This document shows positions 53,198 through 61,960 of a stretch of DNA of 64,000 bases, one piece after another (position 1 is the stretch's first letter; the number at the start of each line of letters is the position of its first letter). The DNA is from Brevibacillus migulae (GTDB lineage: Bacteria > Bacillota > Bacilli > Brevibacillales > Brevibacillaceae), in assembly GCF_004521915.1 (NCBI RefSeq), contig NZ_SDKD01000003.1, forward strand, positions 1 to 64,000, in the 5' to 3' direction. The position numbers and the translations under genes were made by a program. The notes under the pieces were generated by a model. That model was given only the letters and a program-made list of their open reading frames with translations, ran no database searches and had not been told where the DNA came from.

Positions 53198-55128
53198 GTA
53201 TGACAGATTATGCGGTTCTGGAAGCCGAACGTCGTGTCATGGAGGACTTGGTCAACGCATTGCTGGCTGAACAGTTTTTTGAGGAGAATGCCCTCATCGA
53301 ACGGCTCTCCCCGGCGCAATGGGAAGCACTTCAGCGTCGAGACAGCGGGATGAACATCGTGGAACAGGATTGGGGTCCGGATTTCAAGGAGGCCGATGTC
53401 TACCACTGGCGTTTGCAGGATGATCAAGATGCCGCGATTGTCTTCCCTGTCTATCCAGCGATCGTACAGCCTTATCGCTATGAGGCGTCAGCGGCGGTGT
53501 ATGAGGTACGGGTGGGGCAAGATGAACGGGTCGATGTGAAAAAGCTTGGTCCGGTCGATTTCATGCGCCATATCATCCGCTTTTTCGGCGACGACCCTGC
53601 GACCATCGATACGGAAGGCGCAGAGCAATTTGTCCATATGCTTGAGCAGACGCTGCTGCAATCTGCGTGGTCGCTTGCGAACAAACAACCGGGGGCTGGA
53701 ATTTTGGGCTTGCCGACCATGGCTTCCTTCCTGCGAACCGAGCGAAAAGCATCCTTTCGCGATCGACCGTTCCATCCCGTGTCGAAAGTCAAGCTGGGCT
53801 GGGGCCAAGAAGAGTGCAGCCGGTATACGGCGGAGTACGGGCAAGCGATTCAGCTCCGTTGGATGGCGGTGAAACGCGACTATCTGATCAGTGGTCAACC
53901 GGATCAAGCCCGTTGGGAAGCCGTAAGCCAGCTGCTGCTCTCGGAGGAAGAGAGAGGCACCGTCCAGGAAGAGCTGGATAGACGCGAGCTGGACAGCGAG
54001 GCGTATATCCCGATACCCGTTCATCCATGGCAAATGACCACCATCCTGCCGGAAAAATTGGATGAGGAAATCAAGGCGGGGATCTGCGTTCCTTTGCAGG
54101 TGAAAGCGGGGACGTTTTACGCCACCTCTTCCGTGCGGTCCCTGATGTCTGAACAAAGCGGCAGAGCTCATGTCAAGCTTCCGCTGGGCATTCAATCACT
54201 GGGAGGGCTTCGCTATCTGTCGGCCATCAAGCTGATGAATGGGCAAAAGGCGGAAAGCTTGATGAGACAGGGAATGGAGCGCGATCCTGTGCTGAAACAA
54301 AGACTGTTCCTCTGCGATGAGACAAATTGGTGGGCTTATCTGCCGGAAAGCAGGGACCTGTTTGCCGACTATCCGCGACATTTATCTGCCATGGTAAGGC
54401 AATACCCGCAAGCCTTGGTGGAGGATGAGGCGGTCCGGCTGCTGCCGATGTCTGCCCTAGCCGTCTATGACCGGACGGAGAGCGGCCACCTGTTTGACGA
54501 GTGGCTGCGCGAGATCGGACGGGAGCAAAGCGAAGCCGCGATATTGCAGCTATTGCGTGACGTTTGCCTGACTTATTTTGAAATCTGCTTCCGCCTGTTC
54601 CGCCTGGGTATGATGCCGGAAATCCACGGGCAAAATTCAGTACTCGTCTGGAAGCACGGCAAAATCGAAGGGCTGCTGCTCCGCGATCATGATGCGCTTC
54701 GTCTGCATGTTCCGTGGCTGGAGGCAAATGGACTGGAGGATCCGGTCTATACACTCAGGGCAGGCTATCCGAATTCGCTCTACCATGCTTCGCCGCATAA
54801 ATTGCTCACATTCTTCCAAATGCTTGGCATCCAGGTGAACTGCAGCGCGATTCTCCAAGCTTTGTCCCAATACTACGGAATCAAGGAAGAGCGCTTATGG
54901 AGAGAGCTGCGTGAATGCTTGGAGCAGGCAATGAAAAGCGCTGCTTTGCCTGAGGAAGTACGGAATGTCCTGCATGAATGCTTGCTTGAGAAGGAAACAT
55001 GGCCGTGGAAACAGGTGATACGGCCATTGGTGAAGCAACACTTGAGAGTGCCGGGCAGCATGCCGTTTGGACAGGGCGAAGTGCCCAACCCATTGCTAGC
55101 GAAGGCCACCGCTTTTGGAAACGTATAG
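53194..55128 (+). CDS. IucA/IucC-family NIS siderophore synthetase 3
   Basis: A 644-residue synthetase; ATG 53194 overlaps the preceding stop (ATGA), although ATG 53200 is equally well placed behind AAGGGATGG. Motifs are RPFHPVSKVKLGW, PVHPWQ, YATSSVRSLM and KLPLGIQSLGGLRYL, then EIHGQNSVLVWKHGKIEGLL with RDHDALRLH. The insert around residues 330-360 makes it the longest of the three. It completes a set of three NIS synthetases in one operon, as in staphyloferrin B and related pathways. Confidence 0.92.
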   Translation: MSMTDYAVLEAERRVMEDLVNALLAEQFFEENALIERLSPAQWEALQRRDSGMNIVEQDWGPDFKEADVYHWRLQDDQDAAIVFPVYPAIVQPYRYEASAAVYEVRVGQDERVDVKKLGPVDFMRHIIRFFGDDPATIDTEGAEQFVHMLEQTLLQSAWSLANKQPGAGILGLPTMASFLRTERKASFRDRPFHPVSKVKLGWGQEECSRYTAEYGQAIQLRWMAVKRDYLISGQPDQARWEAVSQLLLSEEERGTVQEELDRRELDSEAYIPIPVHPWQMTTILPEKLDEEIKAGICVPLQVKAGTFYATSSVRSLMSEQSGRAHVKLPLGIQSLGGLRYLSAIKLMNGQKAESLMRQGMERDPVLKQRLFLCDETNWWAYLPESRDLFADYPRHLSAMVRQYPQALVEDEAVRLLPMSALAVYDRTESGHLFDEWLREIGREQSEAAILQLLRDVCLTYFEICFRLFRLGMMPEIHGQNSVLVWKHGKIEGLLLRDHDALRLHVPWLEANGLEDPVYTLRAGYPNSLYHASPHKLLTFFQMLGIQVNCSAILQALSQYYGIKEERLWRELRECLEQAMKSAALPEEVRNVLHECLLEKETWPWKQVIRPLVKQHLRVPGSMPFGQGEVPNPLLAKATAFGNV

Positions 55129-55164
55129 AACGTGGCTCGATTGGGAGAGGAGAGGATCACGGAG

Positions 55165-55782
55165 ATGTTTCGCATTCAGCCAAGAGTACAGGGGGTAACC
55201 CCGGAGCTGTTGGAGCTGTATCAGGATATCAGCCCGTCCACCATTGGCCATCTGACGGATTTTGGCTTTCTGAAGGGACTGGTGCCGCTGTATCGTCCGA
55301 TTCGCCTGCTGGGGAATGCCGTGACGGTGCGCATTCCCCATATCGACTCCGCTGCGATCAGCCACGCCATGGAGCTGGCGCAGCCTGGCGATGTGCTTGT
55401 CATCGACATGTCTGGTGACGAGCAGCGCGCATGCTGGGGGGAATTTCGGACGTATGCGGCCCTTGCGAAAAAACTCGCGGGGGTCGTGGTATCCGGCTGC
55501 GTCTCGGATGTCCGCGCGATTTCCGGGTTGGGCTTTCCCGTCTACTCCAGAGGAATCAGCGCGCTTACCACACGCAAGCTCGAGCTGGAGGGTGAGGTCA
55601 ACACGGTGATCAGCGTAAGCGGGGTAAGCATTCACCCCGGAGACTTGATTGTGGGCGACGATGACGGTCTGTTTGCCATCCAGCCGCAGCATGCGCGTGA
55701 AATCGGTCTGGTCGCGCTGGAGAAGCAGCGAAAGGAAGAATTGAAAAGACAGCAGTATGGATACGGACTGCCACATTGCTGA
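55165..55782 (+). CDS. RraA-like / HMG-aldolase-fold protein, non-canonical active site
   Basis: A 205-residue protein with the RraA/4-hydroxy-4-methyl-2-oxoglutarate aldolase fold: STIGHLTDFGFLKGL, PGDVLVIDMSGDEQRACWGEF, and LGFPVYSRGISAL. In family aldolases the motif before the last of these reads DG-x-V-R-D; here it reads SG-C-V-S-D, so the metal-binding Asp is kept but the conserved Arg is a Ser. ATG 55165 is chosen because GGAGAGG lies upstream; GTG 55132 would add 11 residues. Its role in siderophore biology is unknown; options are handling of citrate-like keto acids or a non-catalytic role. Confidence 0.82.
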   Translation: MFRIQPRVQGVTPELLELYQDISPSTIGHLTDFGFLKGLVPLYRPIRLLGNAVTVRIPHIDSAAISHAMELAQPGDVLVIDMSGDEQRACWGEFRTYAALAKKLAGVVVSGCVSDVRAISGLGFPVYSRGISALTTRKLELEGEVNTVISVSGVSIHPGDLIVGDDDGLFAIQPQHAREIGLVALEKQRKEELKRQQYGYGLPHC

Positions 55783-55809
55783 CACCATTCCTTTTTCGAG
55801 GTGAAAATC

Positions 55810-57141
55810 ATGAGTCAACCCAAACGCCAGTTGCATCTAAACCTGTTTATCTTGAGCACGGGACATCATGAGGCCTCTTGGCGCCATCCGGAAGCATTGC
55901 CGCATATGGCTACCGATCTGCGCTATTACCAGCGTCTGGCGCAGACAGCGGAAAGGGGCAAAATGGACTCCATTTTTCTTGCGGAGAAATATCGTTTGAA
56001 CAAGATGATCAAATATCGGGTCATCCCGCAGATGGAAGCATTCACGCTTCTGTCTGCGATCGCCGCTGTGACAGAACGGATCGGACTGACCGCTACGGCT
56101 TCGACCACGTACAATGAGCCTTATCACATTGCGAGAAAATTTGCCTCGCTGGATCACATCAGTGGTGGCCGAACAGGCTGGAATATCGTGACCTCGACGG
56201 GGGATGCGACCGCACGCAATTTTAGCCGCAATGAACATCTGGGACATAGGGAACGTTACGAACGCGGACGGGAATTCGTGGAGATCGTGAAACGCCTGTG
56301 GGACAGCTGGGGGGAAGGCTCCCTGGTCATCGATAAAGAGTCCGGAATCTATGCAGATATCGAGCGAATTCATGGGGCCAATTTCCAAGGAAACCATTTT
56401 TCTGTGCAGGGTGCGCTCAACATCCCGCGTTCCCCGCAAGCGCATCCCGTGCTGGTGCAAGCCGGCTCCTCCGAAGACGGCAAGGAATTTGCTGCAGAGC
56501 TGGCGGAGGTGGTCTTTACCGTCCAGCACACGATCGAGGAAGCAAAGGCGTTTTATCAGGATGTAAAGACCCGGATGAAAAAATACAACCGCTCGGAAAA
56601 TGAACTGAAGATTCTGCCCGGCTTTATTCCGTTCGTCGGGGATACAGAGGCGGAGGCAAAGGACAAAGAGCGGGAATTGAACGAGCTGGCTGTGTCCGAA
56701 TATGGCATCCAGTGCTTGTCCGATACGCTGCAAACGAATATGTTCGCCTATCCATTGGACGGTCCCGTGCCGTTTGAAGACCTGCCCAGCGTACATGAGA
56801 TCAAAGGACAGCAAGCCCGCTTTCAGCTGTATGTGGATCTGGCGCGCAGAGAAAACCTGACGATCCGGGAATTGATCATTCGGACAGCAGGAGGACGAGG
56901 GCATTTTACATTCGCGGGAACGCCCGTACAGATCGCGGATGTGATGGAGCGGTGGTTGAACGACCATGCTGCAGACGGATTTAACCTGATGCCGCCGTTA
57001 TTGCCAAGCGGCTTGGATGATTTTGTGGACAAAGTCATTCCCGAATTGCAAAACAGGGGGATTTACCGTACGGAATATACAGGGCGCACTTTAAGGGAAC
57101 ATCTTGGATTGCCGCTTGGGTTTGCTGCAAGCAGAGTCTGA
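55810..57141 (+). CDS. LLM-class flavin-dependent monooxygenase (NtaA/SnaA/DszA family)
   Basis: A 443-residue FMN-dependent monooxygenase of the TIM-barrel luciferase-like group. Signature segments are LTATASTTYNEPYHIARKFASLDHISGGRTGWN, read here in parts (TASTTYNEPYH; SLDHISGGRTGWNIVTS), HPVLVQAGSSEDG, and GTPVQIADVMERWL. The relatives cleave C-N bonds of nitrilotriacetate and EDTA, or C-S bonds, with a separate flavin reductase. ATG 55810 follows GAGGTG. It is the last gene of the biosynthetic operon. Possible roles are N-oxygenation of the siderophore or oxidative breakdown of an aminopolycarboxylate; no reductase is adjacent. Confidence 0.9.
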   Translation: MSQPKRQLHLNLFILSTGHHEASWRHPEALPHMATDLRYYQRLAQTAERGKMDSIFLAEKYRLNKMIKYRVIPQMEAFTLLSAIAAVTERIGLTATASTTYNEPYHIARKFASLDHISGGRTGWNIVTSTGDATARNFSRNEHLGHRERYERGREFVEIVKRLWDSWGEGSLVIDKESGIYADIERIHGANFQGNHFSVQGALNIPRSPQAHPVLVQAGSSEDGKEFAAELAEVVFTVQHTIEEAKAFYQDVKTRMKKYNRSENELKILPGFIPFVGDTEAEAKDKERELNELAVSEYGIQCLSDTLQTNMFAYPLDGPVPFEDLPSVHEIKGQQARFQLYVDLARRENLTIRELIIRTAGGRGHFTFAGTPVQIADVMERWLNDHAADGFNLMPPLLPSGLDDFVDKVIPELQNRGIYRTEYTGRTLREHLGLPLGFAASRV

Positions 57142-57196
57142 TGGACATGCGCGGCTGGCATGTCGCAAATGTCCAAAAGTTCGTCGCAAAAATCCA

Positions 57197-57241
57197 TGTT
57201 CATTCTGGACTACTCCCTTATAATGAGAATGAGAATCAATG
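57197..57241 (+). promoter_or_regulatory. Fur-box promoter of the siderophore uptake genes
   Basis: TATAAT at 57219-57224 has a weak -35 (TGTTCA, 57197-57202). TAATGAGAATGAGAATCAATG (57221-57241) resembles a Fur box with a repeated GAGAAT unit and overlaps the -10 and the transcription start. Confidence 0.75.
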
Positions 57242-57278
57242 TTGTTCAATGCAGTCAACAAAAGGAGAGGAAACAGAA

Positions 57279-58274
57279 ATGTTTAGGCTTAATCCATTAC
57301 CATTCAAACTTCTGGCGATCTTTCTATGCATGCTCATGCTGGCGGGTTGCGGGGCAAATCAACAAGGCGGAGCAACTCCTGCTGCCAAGACGGAGCCGGC
57401 GCCAGCAGCTCAAGCGACAGCTCCTGAAAAGCAGGACGTGAGAGTCGTCAAGCATGCCATGGGAGAGACGGAAATAAAAGGGACGCCGCAAAAAGTCGTC
57501 ACGCTGTACCAAGGAGCGACAGACGCTGCACTGGCACTGGGAGTGAAGCCGGTAGGAGCCGTGGAAGCATGGATTGAAAAACCTTGGTACAACTACATAA
57601 AAGACAAGATGGAAGGCGTAACCAACCTCGGCTCGGAAAACCAGCCCAACCTGGAGCAGATCGTGGCACTGAAGCCGGATCTGATCATTGCTTCCAAGAC
57701 ACGGCATGAAAAGATCGCCCAGCAACTGTCGGCCATCGCGCCAACCGTCATGACCGAAGAGGTCCACTTTTGGAGGGACTCGCTGGAACTGTCGGCAGAG
57801 GCCCTGAACAAACAGGAAGAAAAGCAAAAATTCCTCAAGGAGTGGGAGCAGAAGGTCGCAGATTTCAAGAGTAAAATGGGCGATAAGTTGAAGCTGGAAG
57901 CGGGGATTGTTGACTTCCGCGTCGATCATGCCCGTATCGTATACACCGGATTTTCGGCTCTCGTCCTGGAAGAACTGGGGATTGCACGGCCTGCAAGCCA
58001 GCGCGGCGAAGATTGGGGCGTACAGCTCACCTCGAAGGAAAATATCCCGCAAATGGATGCGGACATCATTTTTGACCAGACCAGCACCTCGCGAAATGAC
58101 GGACGACTGGATCTGCGCAAGGAATGGAGCGAGCATCCGCTGTGGAAAAACCTGAAGGCCGTCAAAAACAACCGCGTATTTGAAGTGGATACAGCGGTAT
58201 GGAACAATGGCTCCGGCCCACTGGCGGCAGTGGAGATGGTGGAAGATCTCTATGAATTTTATGGCTTGAAATAA
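57279..58274 (+). CDS. Iron-siderophore ABC transporter binding lipoprotein
   Basis: A 331-residue lipoprotein; ATG 57279 is preceded by AAAGGAGAGG. The lipobox LAGC lies near residue 23, followed by an Ala/Pro/Gln-rich linker and a class III binding-protein fold (TPQKVVTLYQGATDAALALG, NLEQIVALKPDLIIAS, and a C-terminal VFEVDTAVWNNGSGP). Relatives include YfiY and FecB-type proteins for carboxylate or hydroxamate siderophores. It has its own Fur box and leads the permease genes. It probably captures the iron complex of the siderophore made by the genes upstream. Confidence 0.93.
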   Translation: MFRLNPLPFKLLAIFLCMLMLAGCGANQQGGATPAAKTEPAPAAQATAPEKQDVRVVKHAMGETEIKGTPQKVVTLYQGATDAALALGVKPVGAVEAWIEKPWYNYIKDKMEGVTNLGSENQPNLEQIVALKPDLIIASKTRHEKIAQQLSAIAPTVMTEEVHFWRDSLELSAEALNKQEEKQKFLKEWEQKVADFKSKMGDKLKLEAGIVDFRVDHARIVYTGFSALVLEELGIARPASQRGEDWGVQLTSKENIPQMDADIIFDQTSTSRNDGRLDLRKEWSEHPLWKNLKAVKNNRVFEVDTAVWNNGSGPLAAVEMVEDLYEFYGLK

Positions 58275-58290
58275 TCCTGATTGAGTGTCC

Positions 58291-58325
58291 GAGGCTGTTG
58301 ACCGTGCAAATGTGTCAACAGCCTC
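58291..58325 (+). other. Twelve-base-pair hairpin between binding-protein and permease genes
   Basis: GAGGCTGTTGAC pairs perfectly with GTCAACAGCCTC. No T-run follows. Such hairpins often protect the 3' end of binding-protein mRNA so that this protein is made in excess over the permease. Confidence 0.6.
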
Positions 58326-58373
58326 CGGTGGGTTTCATCCACATCCAACCAACACGCAAAAAGGAGGGACCTT

Positions 58374-59399
58374 GTGAGCCCATTATTCCGCCAAACACCC
58401 GGTAAAGTATGGGGCTTGGTGTTTGGATTTTTTCTTTTCATCATCTGTTTTGTAGGCAGTATCGTTCTCGGGACGACCAAGATACCCGTGATGATGGCTG
58501 TCGAGTCCTTTATTCAATATGATCCTTCCTCCAATGACCATGTGATCATTCAGACGACGCGGCTTCCCCGCGCTCTGTTCGCCGCGTTGATCGGCAGCAA
58601 TTTAGCCATCGCCGGAGCGCTCATGCAGGCATTGACGAGAAATCCGTTAGCATCGCCAAGTATTTTTGGGATTAATGCGGGCGCTGTATTTTTGGTAGTC
58701 CTGGCATTGACCTTTCTCCCCATCTCTTCGCTCAACCAATTGGTATGGATCGCGTTTCTGGGGGCTGGTTTTGCGGCCTTCGCGGTGTACTTCCTCGGTT
58801 CCTTGGGCAGGGACGGATTGACTCCGGTGAAAGTCGTGCTTGCCGGCTCCGCGATGACTGCGTTGTTTACTTCTTTCACGCAGGGCATGCTGGTGATCGA
58901 TGAAGCCCGCTTGCAAAGCGTATTGTTTTGGCTAGCCGGGTCGATTGCGGGAAAAACGGCGGATGGGCTATTGCCGGTCCTGCCTTATATGATAGTTGCC
59001 GGAGTCGCAGCGCTCGTATTGGCACAGCCGGTCAACATCCTGGCTTCGGGCGAGGAGGTCGCCAAAGGATTGGGGCAAAGAACCACATTCGTGAAGCTGG
59101 CGGTCGCGGTTACGGTCATTTTGCTGGCGGGCAGCTCCGTCGCGGTTGCCGGCTCGATTGGTTTCGTGGGACTTGTGATTCCCCATGTGGCCCGCATCCT
59201 GGTGGGCACAGATTATCGCTGGGTCATCCCGTACAGTGCGATCCTCGGCGCCATTTTGCTGCTGGTAGCGGATACCGTGGCACGTTTTGTCGTCATGCCC
59301 GGAGAGCTGCCCATTGGCGTCATGACCGGGATGATCGGCGGACCATTTTTCATCTACATGGCGCGAAAAGGGCTTCGCTCGAAAGGGGTGTCAGCATGA
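58374..59399 (+). CDS. FecCD-family siderophore permease 1
   Basis: A 341-residue integral membrane protein with about nine or ten helices. FecCD motifs are RLPRALFAALIGSNLAIAG, MQALTRNPLASPSIFGINAG, and the late VGLVIPHVARILVG coupling region contacting the ATPase. It starts at GTG 58374 with AAGGAGGG upstream, 100 bp after the lipoprotein gene, and overlaps the next permease as ATGA. Confidence 0.95.
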   Translation: MSPLFRQTPGKVWGLVFGFFLFIICFVGSIVLGTTKIPVMMAVESFIQYDPSSNDHVIIQTTRLPRALFAALIGSNLAIAGALMQALTRNPLASPSIFGINAGAVFLVVLALTFLPISSLNQLVWIAFLGAGFAAFAVYFLGSLGRDGLTPVKVVLAGSAMTALFTSFTQGMLVIDEARLQSVLFWLAGSIAGKTADGLLPVLPYMIVAGVAALVLAQPVNILASGEEVAKGLGQRTTFVKLAVAVTVILLAGSSVAVAGSIGFVGLVIPHVARILVGTDYRWVIPYSAILGAILLLVADTVARFVVMPGELPIGVMTGMIGGPFFIYMARKGLRSKGVSA

Positions 59400-60436
59400 G
59401 TCGGCTTATCACCATTCGCAGCAAGACGGGATTCTTTTCTTTTCTGGTGCAAAAGAGAGCCGTCTTGGTGCTTGCTGTGCTGTTCGTTTTCACCCTCGCT
59501 TTGTTTCTGTTCAGCATGGCGCTGGGGAACAACGGGTTGTCCTTTGCGGATGTATGGACAACGCTGATCGGGCAAGGGACGGAGGCCAACGCGTTGGTCA
59601 TTGGTACGCTGCGGCTGCCGCGAGTGATTGTCGCCGTCCTGGTGGGAGCCGCTTTGAGCGTATCCGGTGCGATCCTGCAGGGGCTGATCCGCAATCCGCT
59701 GGCATCACCGGATATGATCGGAATCACAAACGGGGCAGCTCTGGCTGCGGTAACCTTCATCACCTATTTTGCGGGTACGGTAAGCATCCAGTGGCTTCCG
59801 GCAGCAGCCTTTGTAGGCGCCGGCTTGATTTCCATCGTGATCTATTTGCTCGCATGGAGCAAAGGGGTGACTTCGACCAGGCTGGTGCTGATCGGCATCG
59901 GGATTTCCGCGACGGCAAGCTCGTTAACCATGCTGATGATCATCCTGAGCCCGATGAGCTCGGCAAGCCAAGCCTTTACCTGGCTTACGGGGAGTATTTA
60001 CGGCGCTTCCTGGGATAACGTGTATGCACTGCTGCCATGGATGATCATTTTTCTGCCGGCAGCAATGATTTATGCCAGAAACGTCAATGTCCAGGAGCTG
60101 GGCGACGAAATGGCGCAGGGGCTAGGAGCGTCTGTCCAGCTTCACCGTGGCCTGCTTTTGCTCGTCTGTGTGGCTTTGGCTGGTTCGGCAGTGGCCGTAG
60201 CGGGTGCGATCGGATTTATCGGCTTGATAGCGCCGCATATCGCGAGGAAGCTGGTTGGCCCCTCCTTCGATACTCTGCTCCCGGTAGCCGCTCTGATTGG
60301 CAGTCTCATGCTCATGGCTGCCGATATGGTTGCCAGAACGGCCTTTCAACCGATGGATATTCCCGCGGGTGTGTTTACGGCAGGAGTGGGTGCCCCGTTT
60401 TTTATCTATCTGCTCTATCGGAATCGGAATAAATAG
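59396..60436 (+). CDS. FecCD-family siderophore permease 2
   Basis: A 346-residue partner of the preceding permease. Motifs are RLPRVIVAVLVGAALSVSG, LQGLIRNPLASPDMIGITNG and the coupling segment FIGLIAPHIARKLVG. A longer frame reading back to 58928 is only the shadow of permease 1. No ATP-binding protein gene of the FecE/FhuC type follows; an ATPase encoded elsewhere, as with YusV in Bacillus, would have to power this importer. Confidence 0.95.
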   Translation: MSRLITIRSKTGFFSFLVQKRAVLVLAVLFVFTLALFLFSMALGNNGLSFADVWTTLIGQGTEANALVIGTLRLPRVIVAVLVGAALSVSGAILQGLIRNPLASPDMIGITNGAALAAVTFITYFAGTVSIQWLPAAAFVGAGLISIVIYLLAWSKGVTSTRLVLIGIGISATASSLTMLMIILSPMSSASQAFTWLTGSIYGASWDNVYALLPWMIIFLPAAMIYARNVNVQELGDEMAQGLGASVQLHRGLLLLVCVALAGSAVAVAGAIGFIGLIAPHIARKLVGPSFDTLLPVAALIGSLMLMAADMVARTAFQPMDIPAGVFTAGVGAPFFIYLLYRNRNK

Positions 60437-60479
60437 AGGATGGAAGCAGGACTCTATGAAACATCATTTACCTGGTTGG

Positions 60480-60509
60480 GACTGATCGGAATCGATCGGT
60501 CTTTTTTTT
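60480..60509 (+). terminator. Terminator of the siderophore uptake operon
   Basis: GACTGATCG pairs with CGATCGGTC over a four-base loop, followed by a T8 run. Confidence 0.93.
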
Positions 60510-60583
60510 GTCCCTCAGAAGTTTGATAAGGTGAAAAAAATGTACACAACAGGCAGTATTTTCCTGAATGGAGGGAGAAATAT

Positions 60584-61144
60584 ATGGGTGACAATCGTCG
60601 ACATCGTTTGAAATGGATCTTCATGGTTCTGCTAATCGCGACAATCCTAAGTGCAGGCGGTGTGTATGCCGCGCGCGGTTCCGAAGCGGAAACGACACCA
60701 CAGGGAGAGTTGGAGTGGGCCCGTGCACAGGGTTTTTTGGCGGAGGGTGTGAACGGGGAAAAGCCGATTAAGCAGGCGGAGTTTTTGAAGATGGTGATGA
60801 CGGTATATGATGCCAAGAAACCGGGGGTTTTTGTCCCTGCGGGGGCGGAGAATCATTGGGCTGCAGGGTATTATGCGACAGCGAAGCAAGAGGGGGTTAT
60901 TGATTGTGGGTGTCAGATTAAGCCGAATATAACGCTTACGGTTGGGGAGGCTGCGAAGTTTGTTGTGAATGCGATTCATTTGAAATCGGGGAACGTTGCG
61001 ATGCAAATAGCCGATGTTTATGAGTGGCTTCCCGATCCGAAAGATATGGAATCATCTCTGACGAATGAACAAGCTGTCATCCTTGTTAAAAAGATGAGTG
61101 AGGTATTTGTAGAAAAAGGACTATCTATTAAAAAACGGGAGTGA
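60584..61144 (+). CDS. Exported or membrane-anchored protein with SLH-like region
   Basis: A 186-residue protein starting at ATG 60584 after GGAGGGAG. Residues 10-32 form a signal anchor or signal peptide. The body has an SLH-like pattern, including KQAEFLKMVMTVYDAK, ENHWAAGYYATAKQEGVI and LTVGEAAKFVVNAI, so it may bind wall polymer, though the match is partial. It lies six bases before the copper amine oxidase-like gene and forms an operon with it. Function is unknown. Confidence 0.72.
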   Translation: MGDNRRHRLKWIFMVLLIATILSAGGVYAARGSEAETTPQGELEWARAQGFLAEGVNGEKPIKQAEFLKMVMTVYDAKKPGVFVPAGAENHWAAGYYATAKQEGVIDCGCQIKPNITLTVGEAAKFVVNAIHLKSGNVAMQIADVYEWLPDPKDMESSLTNEQAVILVKKMSEVFVEKGLSIKKRE

Positions 61145-61150
61145 GCTTTG

Positions 61151-61924
61151 ATGAAAAAAATGATAATGAGTGTTGTTTCGATTGTTATGGCTCTGACTCT
61201 GGTATCAGGAGTCTTTGCAGATGAATTCTACGTGAAAGGTTTGACTGTAAAGGTTGATAACAAGGTAATTACTTTTCCTGACGGGGAAGCCTATTACAAT
61301 TTGAGAAACTATCGTGTCATGGTTCCGGTTCGTTTTGTAAGCGAAGCCCTTGGCGCGAAAGTTGAATGGATAGAAAATACGAAAACCGTGAAAATGACGC
61401 GGCAAAACAGCACCATTGAACTGAAGATTGGGTCAAACAAGGCTCTAGTTAATGGGGAGACGTTTACTTTCAATGCTCCGGCTGTAATCGAGGAAAGCCG
61501 TACGTATGTGCCGATTCGTTTTGTCAGTGAGACGTTCGGAGCGAAGGTTGATTGGTCTGAAAAAGATCGGACTGTCTCTATTACGAATGGACAAGGAGTA
61601 CAACCAATTAAAGATGCTATTGGTGCCAATATTCCTATAAGTAGTAAAGATCCATATGCCATCGCATTTCACAAAAGTTTGAAGATAAAGAACGGTGTTA
61701 TAACGGGAACTGTTCCGAAGCCTAAAGGTAAAAATATGCTCGTGTCTTTGGATATTTGGCTTAAGGATGGAAATAGCAAGGTACTTGAAAATGGGGGAAG
61801 TTTCTCTTATAGAGTGAGGGATGTAGAAAATATTATATTATGGGTTTTTGATAGAACAGGGAAGGGCACTACTCACGCTCAAGTATCATATGATATGCCT
61901 TTTCTAGTGCCAAAAGTGAAATAG
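61151..61924 (+). CDS. Secreted protein with tandem copper amine oxidase N-terminal-like domain
   Basis: A 257-residue exported protein; ATG 61151 (GGGAGTGAG upstream) is preferred over TTG 61148. A signal peptide covers residues 1-24. The stalk-like domain found in many Bacilli is repeated: RVMVPVRFVSEALGAKVEW with KTVKMT, then TYVPIRFVSETFGAKVDW with RTVSIT. The C-terminal 100 residues (about 155-257) form a beta-rich domain I do not recognise. The domain is known from wall-associated proteins and mediates stalk-like assembly. It lies between two other secreted-protein genes. Confidence 0.85.
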   Translation: MKKMIMSVVSIVMALTLVSGVFADEFYVKGLTVKVDNKVITFPDGEAYYNLRNYRVMVPVRFVSEALGAKVEWIENTKTVKMTRQNSTIELKIGSNKALVNGETFTFNAPAVIEESRTYVPIRFVSETFGAKVDWSEKDRTVSITNGQGVQPIKDAIGANIPISSKDPYAIAFHKSLKIKNGVITGTVPKPKGKNMLVSLDIWLKDGNSKVLENGGSFSYRVRDVENIILWVFDRTGKGTTHAQVSYDMPFLVPKVK

Positions 61925-61960
61925 TATTCGACTCTAAAATTTATGAGAAAGGAGGATTGT

